Shown piece by piece: positions 42,578 to 51,749 of a stretch of 64,000 nucleotides of DNA. The position numbers and the translations under genes were made by a program. The stretch comes from JBMNGN01 sp050949865 (lineage in GTDB: Bacteria > Bacillota > Syntrophomonadia > Syntrophomonadales > Syntrophomonadaceae), in the NCBI GenBank assembly GCA_050949865.1, contig JBMNGN010000001.1:124001-188000 (forward strand). Direction: 5' to 3'. Position 1 is the stretch's first letter, and the number at the start of each line of letters is the position of its first letter. A model generated the notes under the pieces. That model searched no databases and was not told the origin of the DNA. It was given only the letters and a program-made list of their open reading frames with translations.

Positions 42578-42617
42578 GTTCTAGCTTACACCTGTAAGTA
42601 GAACTGTTTTTTATTTT
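42578..42617 (+). terminator. Terminator between the leader and tupA
   Basis: GTTCTA(G)CTTACA (42578-42590) pairs with TGTAAGTAGAAC (42593-42604) with one bulge, followed by TGTTTTTTATTTT. It lies ahead of, not after, the tup genes, so it should act as a regulated attenuator. Confidence 0.8.
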
Positions 42618-42640
42618 ACCAAAGATACGGAGGTTGCAAA

Positions 42641-43501
42641 ATGAGATTTAAAAGAGCTACATTAAAGATTCTAATATTGGTCATCTTTATGCTTGCTACC
42701 CTAGTAGGTTGCTCCCAAGGGGAAAACCCAGATTCAACCGGGGATAATAACCAGGAAGCCAAGGAATTGAAACTGGCTACAACTACAAGTACCGAGGATT
42801 CTGGTCTTCTGGATTATTTGCTTCCCGAATTCAAAAAAGATACCGGTTATACAGTTAAGGTTATTGCTGTAGGTACCGGCCAGGCTATAGAAATGGGCGA
42901 AGCCGGAGATGTTGATGTGATACTGGTACATGCTCGAGAAGCAGAGGACAAGTTTGTCGCAGACGGTTTTGGGGTAGACCGTCGTGATGTAATGTACAAC
43001 GATTTTCTAGTGATCGGACCCGCTGAAGATCCTGCCGGCATTAAAGGCAGCAACGATGTTAAAGCAGCTTTTAACACTATTGCTGAAAAACAGGCGACCT
43101 TTATTTCCAGGGGCGACAATTCCGGAACTCATAAAAAGGAGAAGGGGATTTGGGAACAGACTGGCATAACAGTTGATTCTAGCTGGTACCTGGAGAGCGG
43201 TCAGGGCATGGGTGATACCTTCCGCATGGCTGATGAGAAAAGGGCTTATACCTTAATCGATCGGGCTACTTACCTGGCTAATAAAGATCAGTACCAATTA
43301 GAACCAATGGTTGAAGGTGACCCGGTTCTCTTTAATCCTTACGGGGTTATACCCCTCAATCCAGAAAAATTTCCCCATGTAGATTTTGAGGGAGCTACTC
43401 AATTTGCAGAGTGGTTAACCTCGGAAAAGGGACAGAAAATGATTGGGGAGTTCGGAATTGACAAATACGATCAACCATTGTTTACTCCTGATGCCAAATA
43501 A
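42641..43501 (+). CDS. tupA: Tungstate ABC transporter substrate-binding lipoprotein
   Basis: 286 residues. Lipoprotein signal with lipobox LATLVGC (Cys near residue 24), then the mature binding protein starting LKLATTTSTEDSGLLDYLLP. The TTTST loop is the oxyanion contact characteristic of TupA. Further contacts are in AVGTGQAIEMGEAGDVDVIL and SRGDNSGTHKKE. It captures WO4(2-) outside the membrane for TupBC. ATG 42641 follows GGAGG. A riboswitch-like leader controls it. The supply of tungsten suits tungsten-containing formate dehydrogenase or aldehyde oxidoreductase, which are not in this window. Confidence 0.95.
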   Translation: MRFKRATLKILILVIFMLATLVGCSQGENPDSTGDNNQEAKELKLATTTSTEDSGLLDYLLPEFKKDTGYTVKVIAVGTGQAIEMGEAGDVDVILVHAREAEDKFVADGFGVDRRDVMYNDFLVIGPAEDPAGIKGSNDVKAAFNTIAEKQATFISRGDNSGTHKKEKGIWEQTGITVDSSWYLESGQGMGDTFRMADEKRAYTLIDRATYLANKDQYQLEPMVEGDPVLFNPYGVIPLNPEKFPHVDFEGATQFAEWLTSEKGQKMIGEFGIDKYDQPLFTPDAK

Positions 43502-43571
43502 TTACCAGCAAACAATAAACATTTTTTATTGATAAGAAGAGAAAAATTCATTCTAACCATGGGAGGACAGC

Positions 43572-44291
43572 GTGGAAACTATTATACAGGGAATTAAGGA
43601 AGGTTTATACCTTATATGGCAATTAGAACCGGAGATCGTACACATAACCTTATTATCTTTGCAGGTTTCCCTGTCGGCACTGGCTGTTTCAGCTATTATT
43701 GGAATTCCCAGCGGTGCTGCCCTGGCCTTAAAAAATTTCCCTGGGAAAAGAGTTATCCTAAATGCGATATATACATTTATGGGCCTGCCACCAGTCCTGG
43801 CAGGCCTTTTGGTGTATTTGTTCCTTACTTATCGCGGCCCTTTAGGGCAATTTGAACTTCTGTTTACCCCTGCAGCTATGGTAATTGCCCAGACCCTCTT
43901 GGCAACCCCGATAATCTGTGGCTTAACAGCCCGGGCAGTCATGGCTCTGGATCAGGTGGTTTATGATACTGCTGTTACCCTAGGGGCTTCCCGGCGGCAA
44001 GCAGCCATTACCATTATGAGAGAAGCTCAAATAGGCATAATTGCGGCTTTAACTACTGCATTAGGCCGGGTTATCGCCGAGGTAGGAGCAGTCATGCTGG
44101 TGGGCGGGAATATAAGATGGAGCACTCGGGTTCTAACTACCTCTATTGTTCTGGAAACCCGGATGGGCAATTTTAGCACCGCAATTGCTATTGGGTTTAT
44201 TCTTCTGGCTATTTCGTTTATTATTAACTGGGCCATTATTTCTTTGGAAAAAAGGAGCTTACGATATGACAGCACTATTCAGATTACATAA
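43572..44291 (+). CDS. tupB: Tungstate ABC transporter permease
   Basis: 239-residue inner-membrane permease with about six TM segments. The ABC-binding EAA-type loop is visible as AVTLGASRRQAAITIMREAQIG (Gly at the conserved site). GTG 43572 follows GGGAGG at five bases. Lies 70 bases after tupA and its end overlaps tupC by 26 bases. TupB-type permeases separate from ModB by this N-terminal sequence and by the neighbouring TupA. Confidence 0.94.
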   Translation: METIIQGIKEGLYLIWQLEPEIVHITLLSLQVSLSALAVSAIIGIPSGAALALKNFPGKRVILNAIYTFMGLPPVLAGLLVYLFLTYRGPLGQFELLFTPAAMVIAQTLLATPIICGLTARAVMALDQVVYDTAVTLGASRRQAAITIMREAQIGIIAALTTALGRVIAEVGAVMLVGGNIRWSTRVLTTSIVLETRMGNFSTAIAIGFILLAISFIINWAIISLEKRSLRYDSTIQIT

Positions 44292-45000
44292 TGTGGTTAA
44301 ACGGTATGGCAACAGAGAAGTAATAAACATAGAAAATCTGGTAATTCCCGGCGGCAAAATCTATACTATTTTAGGCCCAAATGGCTCGGGAAAAACCACC
44401 CTTTTACGTATAATGGCCCTTTTACTAACCAACGATGAAGGGGAACTGGAGGTATTGGGGCAAAAGGTGCGCTGGGAAAAAAATCAATTGCTCCAGCTGA
44501 GACGTAAAATGTCCATGGTTACTCAAACCGCATATATGTTCAGTGGAACAGTCAGCTATAATGTTGGCTATGGTTTAAGAATGAGAAGAATGAAGGAATC
44601 CAGTATCAGGAAACGGGTAAATCAAGTACTAGAAATGGTGGGATTAACCGCCTTCCGGGAGGCCAGTGCCCGTACCCTGTCCGGAGGAGAAAGGCAAAAA
44701 GTTGCCATTGCCCGAGCCCTGGCAGTAAACCCCCAGGTGTTATTTTTGGACGAACCTACTTCCAATATTGATATAGCTAGTGCAAATGAAATCGAGAATC
44801 ATATTGCCAGTATAAATCGGGTACAAAAAACCACCATTATCCTGGTAACCCACAATTTGTTTCAGGCTAAACGCCTGGCCGACGAAGTGTTTTTTATTCA
44901 CGAAGGGCGCATTATTGAACAAGGTCCGTCGAAAACCATTTTTGAAAAACCGGTTGATTCCCGCACTGCTGCATTCCTTAAAGGAGAGACGGTTTTTTAA
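44266..45000 (+). CDS. tupC: Tungstate ABC transporter ATP-binding protein
   Basis: About 244 residues: Walker A GPNGSGKTT, Q-loop MVTQTAYMFSGTV, signature LSGGERQKVAIARAL, Walker B VLFLDEPTSNID, and switch His in LVTHN. It powers TupB. The frame is open from 44146, but AAGGAG eight bases before ATG 44266 decides the start, inside the last codons of tupB. It meets thpR convergently, 21 bases apart. Confidence 0.95.
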   Translation: MTALFRLHNVVKRYGNREVINIENLVIPGGKIYTILGPNGSGKTTLLRIMALLLTNDEGELEVLGQKVRWEKNQLLQLRRKMSMVTQTAYMFSGTVSYNVGYGLRMRRMKESSIRKRVNQVLEMVGLTAFREASARTLSGGERQKVAIARALAVNPQVLFLDEPTSNIDIASANEIENHIASINRVQKTTIILVTHNLFQAKRLADEVFFIHEGRIIEQGPSKTIFEKPVDSRTAAFLKGETVF

Positions 45001-45021
45001 AATTGGTTTTTGGGTAAAAAA

Positions 45022-45579
45022 CTAACCACTTAATTCAAATCGTTCTATTACGCGATATCTAGGCCCTCTTGACGATATTTCACTCTCCATCAAGCTGAAA
45101 TCTGCTACTTTTATAGGCACCTGGCTGGAAAAGTCTTCACTAAAAGCAACCTGGAGCATTTCCTTCAAGTTCAACTCAGATCTAATCCGTCCGATAGTTA
45201 AGTGCATACTCCGGTTTTTTTCCGGCTCAAAACCTAATTCTGAAAGATAGGCATCGACACGCTCACCGAGGAATTGAGCCTTGGCAACCTCCCCTTTCAA
45301 TCCCAGCCATATAACCCGGGGCCGGATTTTTGAGGGGAAAAAACCTAACTGGTCCGGGAACAGTTCAAAAGTGGGACAGGTTTCACCGACAGTATAAAGC
45401 TGTTCCTTTATTTTGGGAATTAAACCTGGTTTGATATTCCCCAAGAACTTAAGAGTCAAATGAAAATTTTCATATTCCACCCATTTAACATCCGGAGAGG
45501 CTGTCCGAAGCCTATTCCGTACCCTCAAAAGGTGTTCTCTTACTGGTTCAGCTAAAGTAACGGCAATAAAAATCCTCAT
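45022..45579 (-). CDS. thpR: RNA 2',3'-cyclic 3'-phosphodiesterase (LigT/ThpR)
   Basis: 185-residue 2H phosphoesterase. The two catalytic HxT motifs are FHLTLKFLG (about residues 42-50) and MHLTIGRI (about 125-132). It opens 2',3'-cyclic phosphates on RNA ends. ATG overlaps the cinA stop (ATGA), so it is co-translated with cinA, as often seen in Clostridia. Confidence 0.93.
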   Translation of the reverse strand: MRIFIAVTLAEPVREHLLRVRNRLRTASPDVKWVEYENFHLTLKFLGNIKPGLIPKIKEQLYTVGETCPTFELFPDQLGFFPSKIRPRVIWLGLKGEVAKAQFLGERVDAYLSELGFEPEKNRSMHLTIGRIRSELNLKEMLQVAFSEDFSSQVPIKVADFSLMESEISSRGPRYRVIERFELSG

Positions 45580-46835
45580 TCTTTTACAACTCCTGATACA
45601 AAATACCTTCTCAGTAAATCTAAGGCAGTCTTAGCTGATAAAATTCTTATAGCTTCCCTATCCCCTACAAATCTCATTTCTTTGGCTATACAATTTTGGG
45701 CATCAGCAGCCGCAATATATACCAACCCCACCGGTTTTTCGGGGGTTCCCCCATCTGGCCCGGCAATTCCCGTTATAGCAAGGGAAACATCAGCACCCGA
45801 TACCTTTAGGACATTAAAGGCCATTTCTACCGCCGTTTCCCGGCTTACTGCCCCATATGTATCTAAAATTCCTGGTTCAACCTGCAATAAGACCTTTTTA
45901 GCCTCATTGCTGTAACTGACTACTGAGCCCCAGAAATACCGGGAACTCCCGGGCAGGTCGGTAATCATCTTAGACAGCAATCCTCCAGTACAGGATTCTG
46001 CAACCGCCAATTTTTTACCCTGGCTGACTAACAGCTCGCCAATCCTTGATACTATGGAATCATCATCGTACCCTATTATGTTGTGGTTTAATCTCTCGGC
46101 TATTCTACTGGTTAATTCATTGAGTATTTCTTTACTATGGGCTTGATCTTCCCCTTCAGCCGTAATCTTAATATGGATTTCTCCCTCCATAGCTAATAGA
46201 GCCAAACTGCAGCCATGGGACTCCTTGACAATATCTGCAATTAATGCTTCCACCTGCGACTCTCCAGGCCCCAGGACTTTTATGGTCCTAATCGCCGTTC
46301 TTTCGTGGTTTAGGTTAAATTTTTCCTTTAACCGGCCTTCCACTTCTTCCAGGTACATCTTTTTCATTTCCCTGGGGGGGCCTGGTAACAGAATGATTAG
46401 TTTTTGATCTTTATCCAGGTACATACCCGGAGCAGTACCCAAACTGTTTTTTAATATAACACATTCCCGAGGAAACATAGCCTGTTTAAGGTTGTTCTCG
46501 GTCATGGGACGTTTTCGCCGGCTAAAAAAGTTTTTCAGCCTTTCCAGTTCCTCATTTATGAGCTCCAATTGGCAGTTCATAACCCTGCAGGCTATTTGCT
46601 TGGTAAGATCATCATTAGTAGGCCCTAAACCGCCGGTTGCTATTACAATATCTGCCATTTTAATTCCCGATTCAAAGGCATTAGTTATACTTTCCTCATG
46701 ATCCCCAACGGTGCTTTTTCCAATTACCCTGATCCCTATTTCCTCCAGCTTCTGGGCCAGGAAAATCGAGTTAGTATCCATAGTTGAACCCAAGAGCAAT
46801 TCTGTCCCGGTTGATATCAAATAAGCCTTTTGCAC
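45576..46835 (-). CDS. cinA: CinA family protein, NMN amidohydrolase-type
   Basis: 419 residues: N-terminal MoaB/MogA-like COG1058 domain (ADP-ribose pyrophosphatase-like, with STGTELLLGSTMDTNS and ATGGLGPTNDD) and C-terminal CinA domain with AVAESCTGGLLSKMITDLPG and GIAGPDGGTPEKPVG, which in relatives deamidates nicotinamide mononucleotide. Start GTG 46835 with AGGAG ten bases upstream. Order pgsA-cinA-recA is classic in Firmicutes; here an FtsH paralogue lies between pgsA and cinA. Confidence 0.95.
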   Translation of the reverse strand: MQKAYLISTGTELLLGSTMDTNSIFLAQKLEEIGIRVIGKSTVGDHEESITNAFESGIKMADIVIATGGLGPTNDDLTKQIACRVMNCQLELINEELERLKNFFSRRKRPMTENNLKQAMFPRECVILKNSLGTAPGMYLDKDQKLIILLPGPPREMKKMYLEEVEGRLKEKFNLNHERTAIRTIKVLGPGESQVEALIADIVKESHGCSLALLAMEGEIHIKITAEGEDQAHSKEILNELTSRIAERLNHNIIGYDDDSIVSRIGELLVSQGKKLAVAESCTGGLLSKMITDLPGSSRYFWGSVVSYSNEAKKVLLQVEPGILDTYGAVSRETAVEMAFNVLKVSGADVSLAITGIAGPDGGTPEKPVGLVYIAAADAQNCIAKEMRFVGDREAIRILSAKTALDLLRRYFVSGVVKE

Positions 46836-46911
46836 AGCTTTCCATCTCCTATAAAATTATCTATTCTATTATAGGCTTTTTCGTCTAAAAACCCATAGAA
46901 AATTATCCCCA

Positions 46912-46942
46912 TAAAGAAAAAATAAACCGGTTGTCCCGGTTG
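46912..46942 (-). terminator. Terminator after the FtsH-like gene
   Basis: AACCGG (46925-46930) and CCGGTT (46936-46941) form the stem; on the minus strand it is followed by TATTTTTTC. Confidence 0.7.
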
Positions 46943-46959
46943 AAAAATCAAAACAGCTA

Positions 46960-48423
46960 TTAGTGTAATAATTCGGTAAAAACCTTCCGATCAATAGTCT
47001 CTTCGCTGATTAATTTAGCCGATATGGAATCAAGCAGGTGCTGCTTATCCTGTAAAAGCTCAAAGGTTTTTTTATCTAAATCACTAATAATGTTCTGGCA
47101 TTCTTTAAACAACACAGCAGCTGGAACCTCACCGGTATTGACTATACCAAGGGATGAAAGTCCAGCTTCCACAATTTCCTTGGCAATATTCCAGGCCTGG
47201 GTAAAATCGTTCTTAGCTCCAGTACTCCTGTTCCCATATTTCATTTCTTCTGCTATTGCACCTGCCAGGGTAACCATAATTTGAATTTCCAAATCATCTC
47301 GAGTGTATAAAACCTGATCATCCTGAGGCGATTTGCGCATAAATCCAAGGGCTCCCCCCCTGGGTATTATGGTTAAGGAAGATACCGAACCAGGTATTAA
47401 TAATTCACTTACTAAAGCATGACCACTCTCGTGAACACTAACCCGTTCTATCTCTGCTAGAGAAATCTTTTTATCCAGTTTTTCACCCATTATCACCTTA
47501 TCTATTGCTTCATTAAAATGCTTGGCCTTTATACAATCAGCATTCTCCCTCATTGCCAGTATAGCCGCTTCATTGGCCAAGCTTTCCAGATGAGCCCCGG
47601 AAAACCCGAAAGTTGCCCGGGCAATCTCGTCCAACGTTAACCCCTCTTCCAGGGGTTTATTCCGGGTGTGGATGCTTAGGATTTTAATCCGGCCCTGTTT
47701 ATCAGGAAGGGACACTTGGACCTGCCGGTCAAACCTTCCGGGTCTTAATAAGGCAGGATCAATCATATCTGCCCGGTTAGTTGCCCCGATTACAAGTATC
47801 CGTGGAGTATCGGTGTGGTTAATCCCATCCATTTCAACCAGCAGTTGATTCAGGGTCTGGTCATATTCCATATGACTGGTATTACTGCCCCTTTTTACTC
47901 CCAATATTTCGAGTTCATCGATAAAGATTACCGCACTGTTATGTTTTTTATTTAAGGCTTTTTTTCGGGCATCTTTGAAAAGCTGACGTATTCTTTTTGC
48001 CCCAACCCCAGCATACATCTCAATAAACTCGCTGCCAGATGCTGCAATAAAGGCCGAACTGGTAAAATTGGCTGCTGCTCGGGCCAGAAGGGTTTTCCCC
48101 GTTCCCGGGGGACCAACCAACAGAACTCCTTTAAGGGGTCTTATCCCCAACCGGTTGATAGCTTCAGGATTCATAATAAAATGCAGGGCTTCTTTTAATT
48201 CATTTATGGCAGTATCTTGGCCACCTATACTTTCAAAGGTGACCAGTGAGCTTCTTGCTTTACTTTTACCCACGGTTTCCAGGTTTAACCCGCCCTGGTA
48301 ATTTATTACAAAATATATTCCTGCAGCTATCAGAGCAAACAACAGGAATGGGGTTATATTTACTCCGATAATAGCCAAGAATATGATTAAAGATAATACT
48401 GTTCCAACAGCAATCTCCTTCAA
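46960..48423 (-). CDS. Compact FtsH-type AAA membrane metalloprotease
   Basis: 487 residues against about 600-650 for ordinary FtsH. A hydrophobic N-terminus (about residues 5-43, one or two closely spaced TM segments) without the usual extracytoplasmic domain leads into an AAA module: GPPGTGKT, Walker B with FIDELE (ordinary FtsH has FIDEID), and the SRH ATNRADMIDPALLRPGRFDR. The protease part has the zinc motif VHESGHAL and the later STGAKND segment. The pore loop reads FIEMYAGVGA rather than FVEMFVGVGA. Active-site residues are retained, so it may be a working but specialised paralogue. It follows a small TM protein by 13 bases. Confidence 0.85.
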   Translation of the reverse strand: MKEIAVGTVLSLIIFLAIIGVNITPFLLFALIAAGIYFVINYQGGLNLETVGKSKARSSLVTFESIGGQDTAINELKEALHFIMNPEAINRLGIRPLKGVLLVGPPGTGKTLLARAAANFTSSAFIAASGSEFIEMYAGVGAKRIRQLFKDARKKALNKKHNSAVIFIDELEILGVKRGSNTSHMEYDQTLNQLLVEMDGINHTDTPRILVIGATNRADMIDPALLRPGRFDRQVQVSLPDKQGRIKILSIHTRNKPLEEGLTLDEIARATFGFSGAHLESLANEAAILAMRENADCIKAKHFNEAIDKVIMGEKLDKKISLAEIERVSVHESGHALVSELLIPGSVSSLTIIPRGGALGFMRKSPQDDQVLYTRDDLEIQIMVTLAGAIAEEMKYGNRSTGAKNDFTQAWNIAKEIVEAGLSSLGIVNTGEVPAAVLFKECQNIISDLDKKTFELLQDKQHLLDSISAKLISEETIDRKVFTELLH

Positions 48424-48436
48424 AAAGAACTCTCCT

Positions 48437-48967
48437 TTAACTAGTACTGATGTATTGCGGGTTGCGGTTGATTATCTCGTATAAATAACGCTCTCCCCGG
48501 TTCAACTGAAGATAAAAATGGTTTTCATCTATAAAGAATTGAAACTCACCCTGGTTATTCAATTGACTTGCTATCTCTTCCTGCAGCCATCTATATCTGT
48601 TGGTAGCCAGGGCTTCATATATTGCGGGTTGTAAACGATAATAGGCTTCCTCCAAGCTTTGGTCGCGATTATCGACTATTTTTATCTCATATTCATTGTC
48701 CCTCAAACCCTTGGCTGCCAGATCATCGATTATTAGATAAGTCTTCTGAATGCTGTCAACACCCGTAATATATACTTTTATATAATACTTTTTATCGATC
48801 ATGTTTACTTCAACCCGGTCAATTGAATCCAGGGCTGATATTTGGGTAACCAGGGGGTCAGTTATCCCTATTTTTTGGTATAAAAAATAGCTGCCAAGAA
48901 ATACACCCAGAATAACAATCAGAGAAATGAGTAATAATGGGAGATTAAATTCCCCTTTTTGCATCAT
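48437..48967 (-). CDS. Single-TM protein of unknown function beside the FtsH paralogue
   Basis: About 176 residues: a cytoplasmic start MMQKGEFN, one TM segment (LPLLLISLIVILGVFLGSYF) and a soluble domain with YYIKVYITGVDSIQKTYLII and a Tyr-rich helical end. No family recognised. The frame is open from ATG 48994; AGGTG seven bases before ATG 48967 sets the start. Thirteen bases separate it from the FtsH-like gene, so it may be a partner or adaptor of that protease. Confidence 0.65.
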   Translation of the reverse strand: MMQKGEFNLPLLLISLIVILGVFLGSYFLYQKIGITDPLVTQISALDSIDRVEVNMIDKKYYIKVYITGVDSIQKTYLIIDDLAAKGLRDNEYEIKIVDNRDQSLEEAYYRLQPAIYEALATNRYRWLQEEIASQLNNQGEFQFFIDENHFYLQLNRGERYLYEIINRNPQYISTS

Positions 48968-49101
48968 AATTCTACACCTCATTTCACCAAACATTATAGC
49001 ACAGGCTATTTGTATAACCTCGGCTTAATAATTGGTAAATATGGATGTTCTAAGCTTGGAAATAGAAGAAGTTTATCAGGGAGTGACCTAATCCTATAAG
49101 A

Positions 49102-49635
49102 TTATTCGGCAGGAGGCATATAATGGTAGAAATACTCTATTCCCGAAAGCAACGTAATTATTAAGGCACAATACAATGCCCATTCCCCCAAGGGAAGACG
49201 GATTAATTGCTGGTAGCTATTCTGAAGAATAATAAGTACCACCGCGACAATCTGGCTGATAGTTTTTAGTTTGCCAGTTACACTGGCCGGAATGATAACC
49301 CCTTCCTCAGCCTTTACTGCTCTCAAGCCGGATACGGCGAATTCTCTGCCAAGTATGATAACGGCAATCCATGCCGGTACCATTCCCAGTTCTACCAGGC
49401 TGATAAGGGCAGCTGTTATCAATAATTTATCGGCTAGGGGATCAAGAATTATTCCTAATTTGGTTATCTGTTTCCATTTTCGGGCTAAATATCCGTCAAG
49501 ACTGTCGGTCAGGGCTGCGATTATAAAAATGAGGGCAGCGAAATAGTGTCCGTAAGGTATTCGGACCAACATAAAGATCATAAACAAAGGAATAAGGATA
49601 ATTCTTAATATCGTAAGTCTAGTCGGTACATTCAT
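49102..49635 (-). CDS. pgsA: CDP-diacylglycerol-glycerol-3-phosphate phosphatidyltransferase
   Basis: Makes phosphatidylglycerophosphate, committed step to phosphatidylglycerol. 177 residues, about four or five TM helices. The CDP-alcohol phosphotransferase motif DG-x2-AR-x8-G-x3-D-x3-D is complete (DGYLAR through LDPLADK, about residues 47-70). ATG overlaps the rimO stop (ATGA). Confidence 0.96.
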   Translation of the reverse strand: MNVPTRLTILRIILIPLFMIFMLVRIPYGHYFAALIFIIAALTDSLDGYLARKWKQITKLGIILDPLADKLLITAALISLVELGMVPAWIAVIILGREFAVSGLRAVKAEEGVIIPASVTGKLKTISQIVAVVLIILQNSYQQLIRLPLGEWALYCALIITLLSGIEYFYHYMPPAE

Positions 49636-50954
49636 CTAGTTGTTTCCCCAATCACGTCGTAATCTCTAACTGCTTTTAAGACTACCTCTGTAAACTCTCC
49701 TTTGGTCAGCTTATTTTTAGTTTTGACCAGAGTTACCCCGTCAACCTCGGGGGCTTGGAAATATGATCGCCCAATATACAAGTTTTTGGCTATCTGAGAA
49801 GAAATTAAGACCTGTTGATTTGAGTTTAAGCGTTGGATATTCTTTTTCCGGGTTATCGAACGTTGTAAAGCCATTATTGCATGGTAACGCTGGGATTTGA
49901 CTTCGCTTGTAACTTGATCTGGCAAGTTGGCAGCAACCGTATTATCCTCGGGAACATATTCAAACACTCCCAGCCATTCGAATTCGACCTCGGATATAAA
50001 ATTATACAATTCTTCAAAATCATTCTCCTTTTCACCAGGGAAACCTACCATAACGGTAGTCCTTAATACCAGATTCTCTATCTGGCCTCTAAGCTTATGA
50101 ATTACAGCTCTTAAATACGCAGAATCATGTTTCCTATTCATCCTCTTCAAAACATGATCAGATACATGCTGAATAGGTATATCTAAATAGGGCAGAACTT
50201 TATTCACTCTAGTCAAAACATTTATCAACTCATTGCTGATGTGGGCCGGATGCAAATACATTAAACGGATCCATGCCAAACTGTCGATTTCGTTTAACCT
50301 GGTTAATAAACCAGGCAATCCGCTGCTATTGGCCAAATCACGACCATAAGCTGCAGTATCCTGGCCTATAAGCACTATTTCTTTTACCCCTTGATTGGTC
50401 AATTCCTCAACCTCTTGCACCAGCTCATCTTCAGCTCTTGACCTCAGACTTCCTCTTATTCCAGGAATAGCACAATAGGTGCAACGGTTACTGCAGCCTT
50501 CAGTAATCTTTAAATATGCAGAACCCAACGGTGTGGTTAAAATCCGGGAACCTTTTTCCGAAAACACTTTTGATGGAGGGGTTACCCTAATGCTTCGCTT
50601 CCCTTGAACAACCTCGCTTAAAACCTCATTAATACTATGAAAGCATGAAATGCCTACAACTCCGTCCAGCTCAGGCATCTCATCAAATAATTCTTTTCCA
50701 TACCTTTGAGACAAACAACCAGTAGCTACTAAATATTTTAGAGAACCATGTTCTTTAAGTTTCCCGGTTTCAATGATAGTCTTTATCGCTTCTTCCTTGG
50801 CGGGTTCAATAAAACCACAGGTATTAATAATTACTGCATCAGCTTTTTCCAAAGAACTTACAATCCTGTGGCCAGCTTTTTTAACCATCGCCATCATTAT
50901 TTCAGTATCAACCCGGTTTTTCGAACAACCAAGACTAATAAAACCTATATTCAC
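49632..50954 (-). CDS. rimO: Ribosomal protein S12 methylthiotransferase
   Basis: Radical SAM methylthiotransferase acting on Asp of ribosomal protein S12. 440 residues: UPF0004 domain starting MNIGFISLGCSKNRVDTE, radical SAM motif EGCSNRCTYCAIPGIRG (about residues 145-160), and C-terminal TRAM domain. S-L-G-C-S-K-N-R-V-D separates RimO from MiaB. GTG 50954 has AGGAG 13 bases upstream, so coupling to the RodZ-like gene is likely. Confidence 0.95.
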   Translation of the reverse strand: MNIGFISLGCSKNRVDTEIMMAMVKKAGHRIVSSLEKADAVIINTCGFIEPAKEEAIKTIIETGKLKEHGSLKYLVATGCLSQRYGKELFDEMPELDGVVGISCFHSINEVLSEVVQGKRSIRVTPPSKVFSEKGSRILTTPLGSAYLKITEGCSNRCTYCAIPGIRGSLRSRAEDELVQEVEELTNQGVKEIVLIGQDTAAYGRDLANSSGLPGLLTRLNEIDSLAWIRLMYLHPAHISNELINVLTRVNKVLPYLDIPIQHVSDHVLKRMNRKHDSAYLRAVIHKLRGQIENLVLRTTVMVGFPGEKENDFEELYNFISEVEFEWLGVFEYVPEDNTVAANLPDQVTSEVKSQRYHAIMALQRSITRKKNIQRLNSNQQVLISSQIAKNLYIGRSYFQAPEVDGVTLVKTKNKLTKGEFTEVVLKAVRDYDVIGETTR

Positions 50955-50962
50955 TTTTTATC

Positions 50963-51706
50963 TTAAACTCCTGTTCGCCTGCTTATTTCTTTGGCAACGA
51001 ATTCTACTTTTTTAACCTCCCCAAATGCTCCAATGGCTTCCACTTTATCCCCGTTATAGGTTACATCAATTCCCCCCGCATTTCCAGCATGAATATGCAC
51101 CGATTTATTCCCTTCAAAACTCAAACTCTCTCCATTCCTCAGGGTTCCGGTGTAAACCCGCTGGTCATCAACTAAAATATCCAACCAACAGTCAGACTTG
51201 GCCTCAATTAAAACCTCTGCTTTTAATACGGGTTCAGATATGGGTTCAGGTGGCTCATCTTGAGGCGGAGGGTTATTTATTTGATCTCCCACTGAAGTTC
51301 TGTCATCATCAGGTATTGAAACGCCCTTATCCATTAACCAACCAACTACATAATTCCCTGCCCAAAACACAAAAACCATAAAAATGGCGGCTGCCAGTAT
51401 TCTATAAGCAAAAGTTTGTTTTCTGCCGCTTTTAAGTGTGTCTACCGGTTGAGCAATTTCCTCTAATGGTTCATTTCCATAGGCCAGTTCTATAAACTTA
51501 TCAATCGTTTCCTTCTCATCCAATTCCAGCAGTGCAGCATATCTTTTAACAAAACCGATTGCATATATCCTGGGAGGCAAAACGCTAAAATTTTCACGTT
51601 CTAACGCCTCCAAATAATACTTTCTTATCTTGGTTTCTTCTTCAATCGCTTCCAAGGAAAGGCCTTTTCTTTCCCTTTGCTCTTTTAATTGCTGTCCCCA
51701 TCCCAT
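50963..51706 (-). CDS. RodZ/YmfM-like cell-shape protein
   Basis: About 247 residues. N-terminal HTH_25 domain (GWGQQLKEQRERKGLSLEAI, then YAIGFVKRYAALLEL), one TM segment (about residues 100-120), a Pro-rich linker and a C-terminal beta domain (DUF4115: SDCWLDILVDDQRVYTGTL). This layout is that of RodZ, which links MreB to the wall machinery. The frame is open from 51724; AGGGG eight bases before ATG 51706 decides the start. Position next to pgsA/rimO matches B. subtilis ymfM. Confidence 0.9.
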   Translation of the reverse strand: MGWGQQLKEQRERKGLSLEAIEEETKIRKYYLEALERENFSVLPPRIYAIGFVKRYAALLELDEKETIDKFIELAYGNEPLEEIAQPVDTLKSGRKQTFAYRILAAAIFMVFVFWAGNYVVGWLMDKGVSIPDDDRTSVGDQINNPPPQDEPPEPISEPVLKAEVLIEAKSDCWLDILVDDQRVYTGTLRNGESLSFEGNKSVHIHAGNAGGIDVTYNGDKVEAIGAFGEVKKVEFVAKEISRRTGV

Positions 51707-51749
51707 TAAATCGACCCCTAACATATTACTTTAATGTGGTTTGTCAGTC

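Noticed and set aside
45001..45021. Bidirectional terminator between tupC and thpR
   Set aside because: Only weak GGTT/AACC pairing in 21 bases; not convincing.
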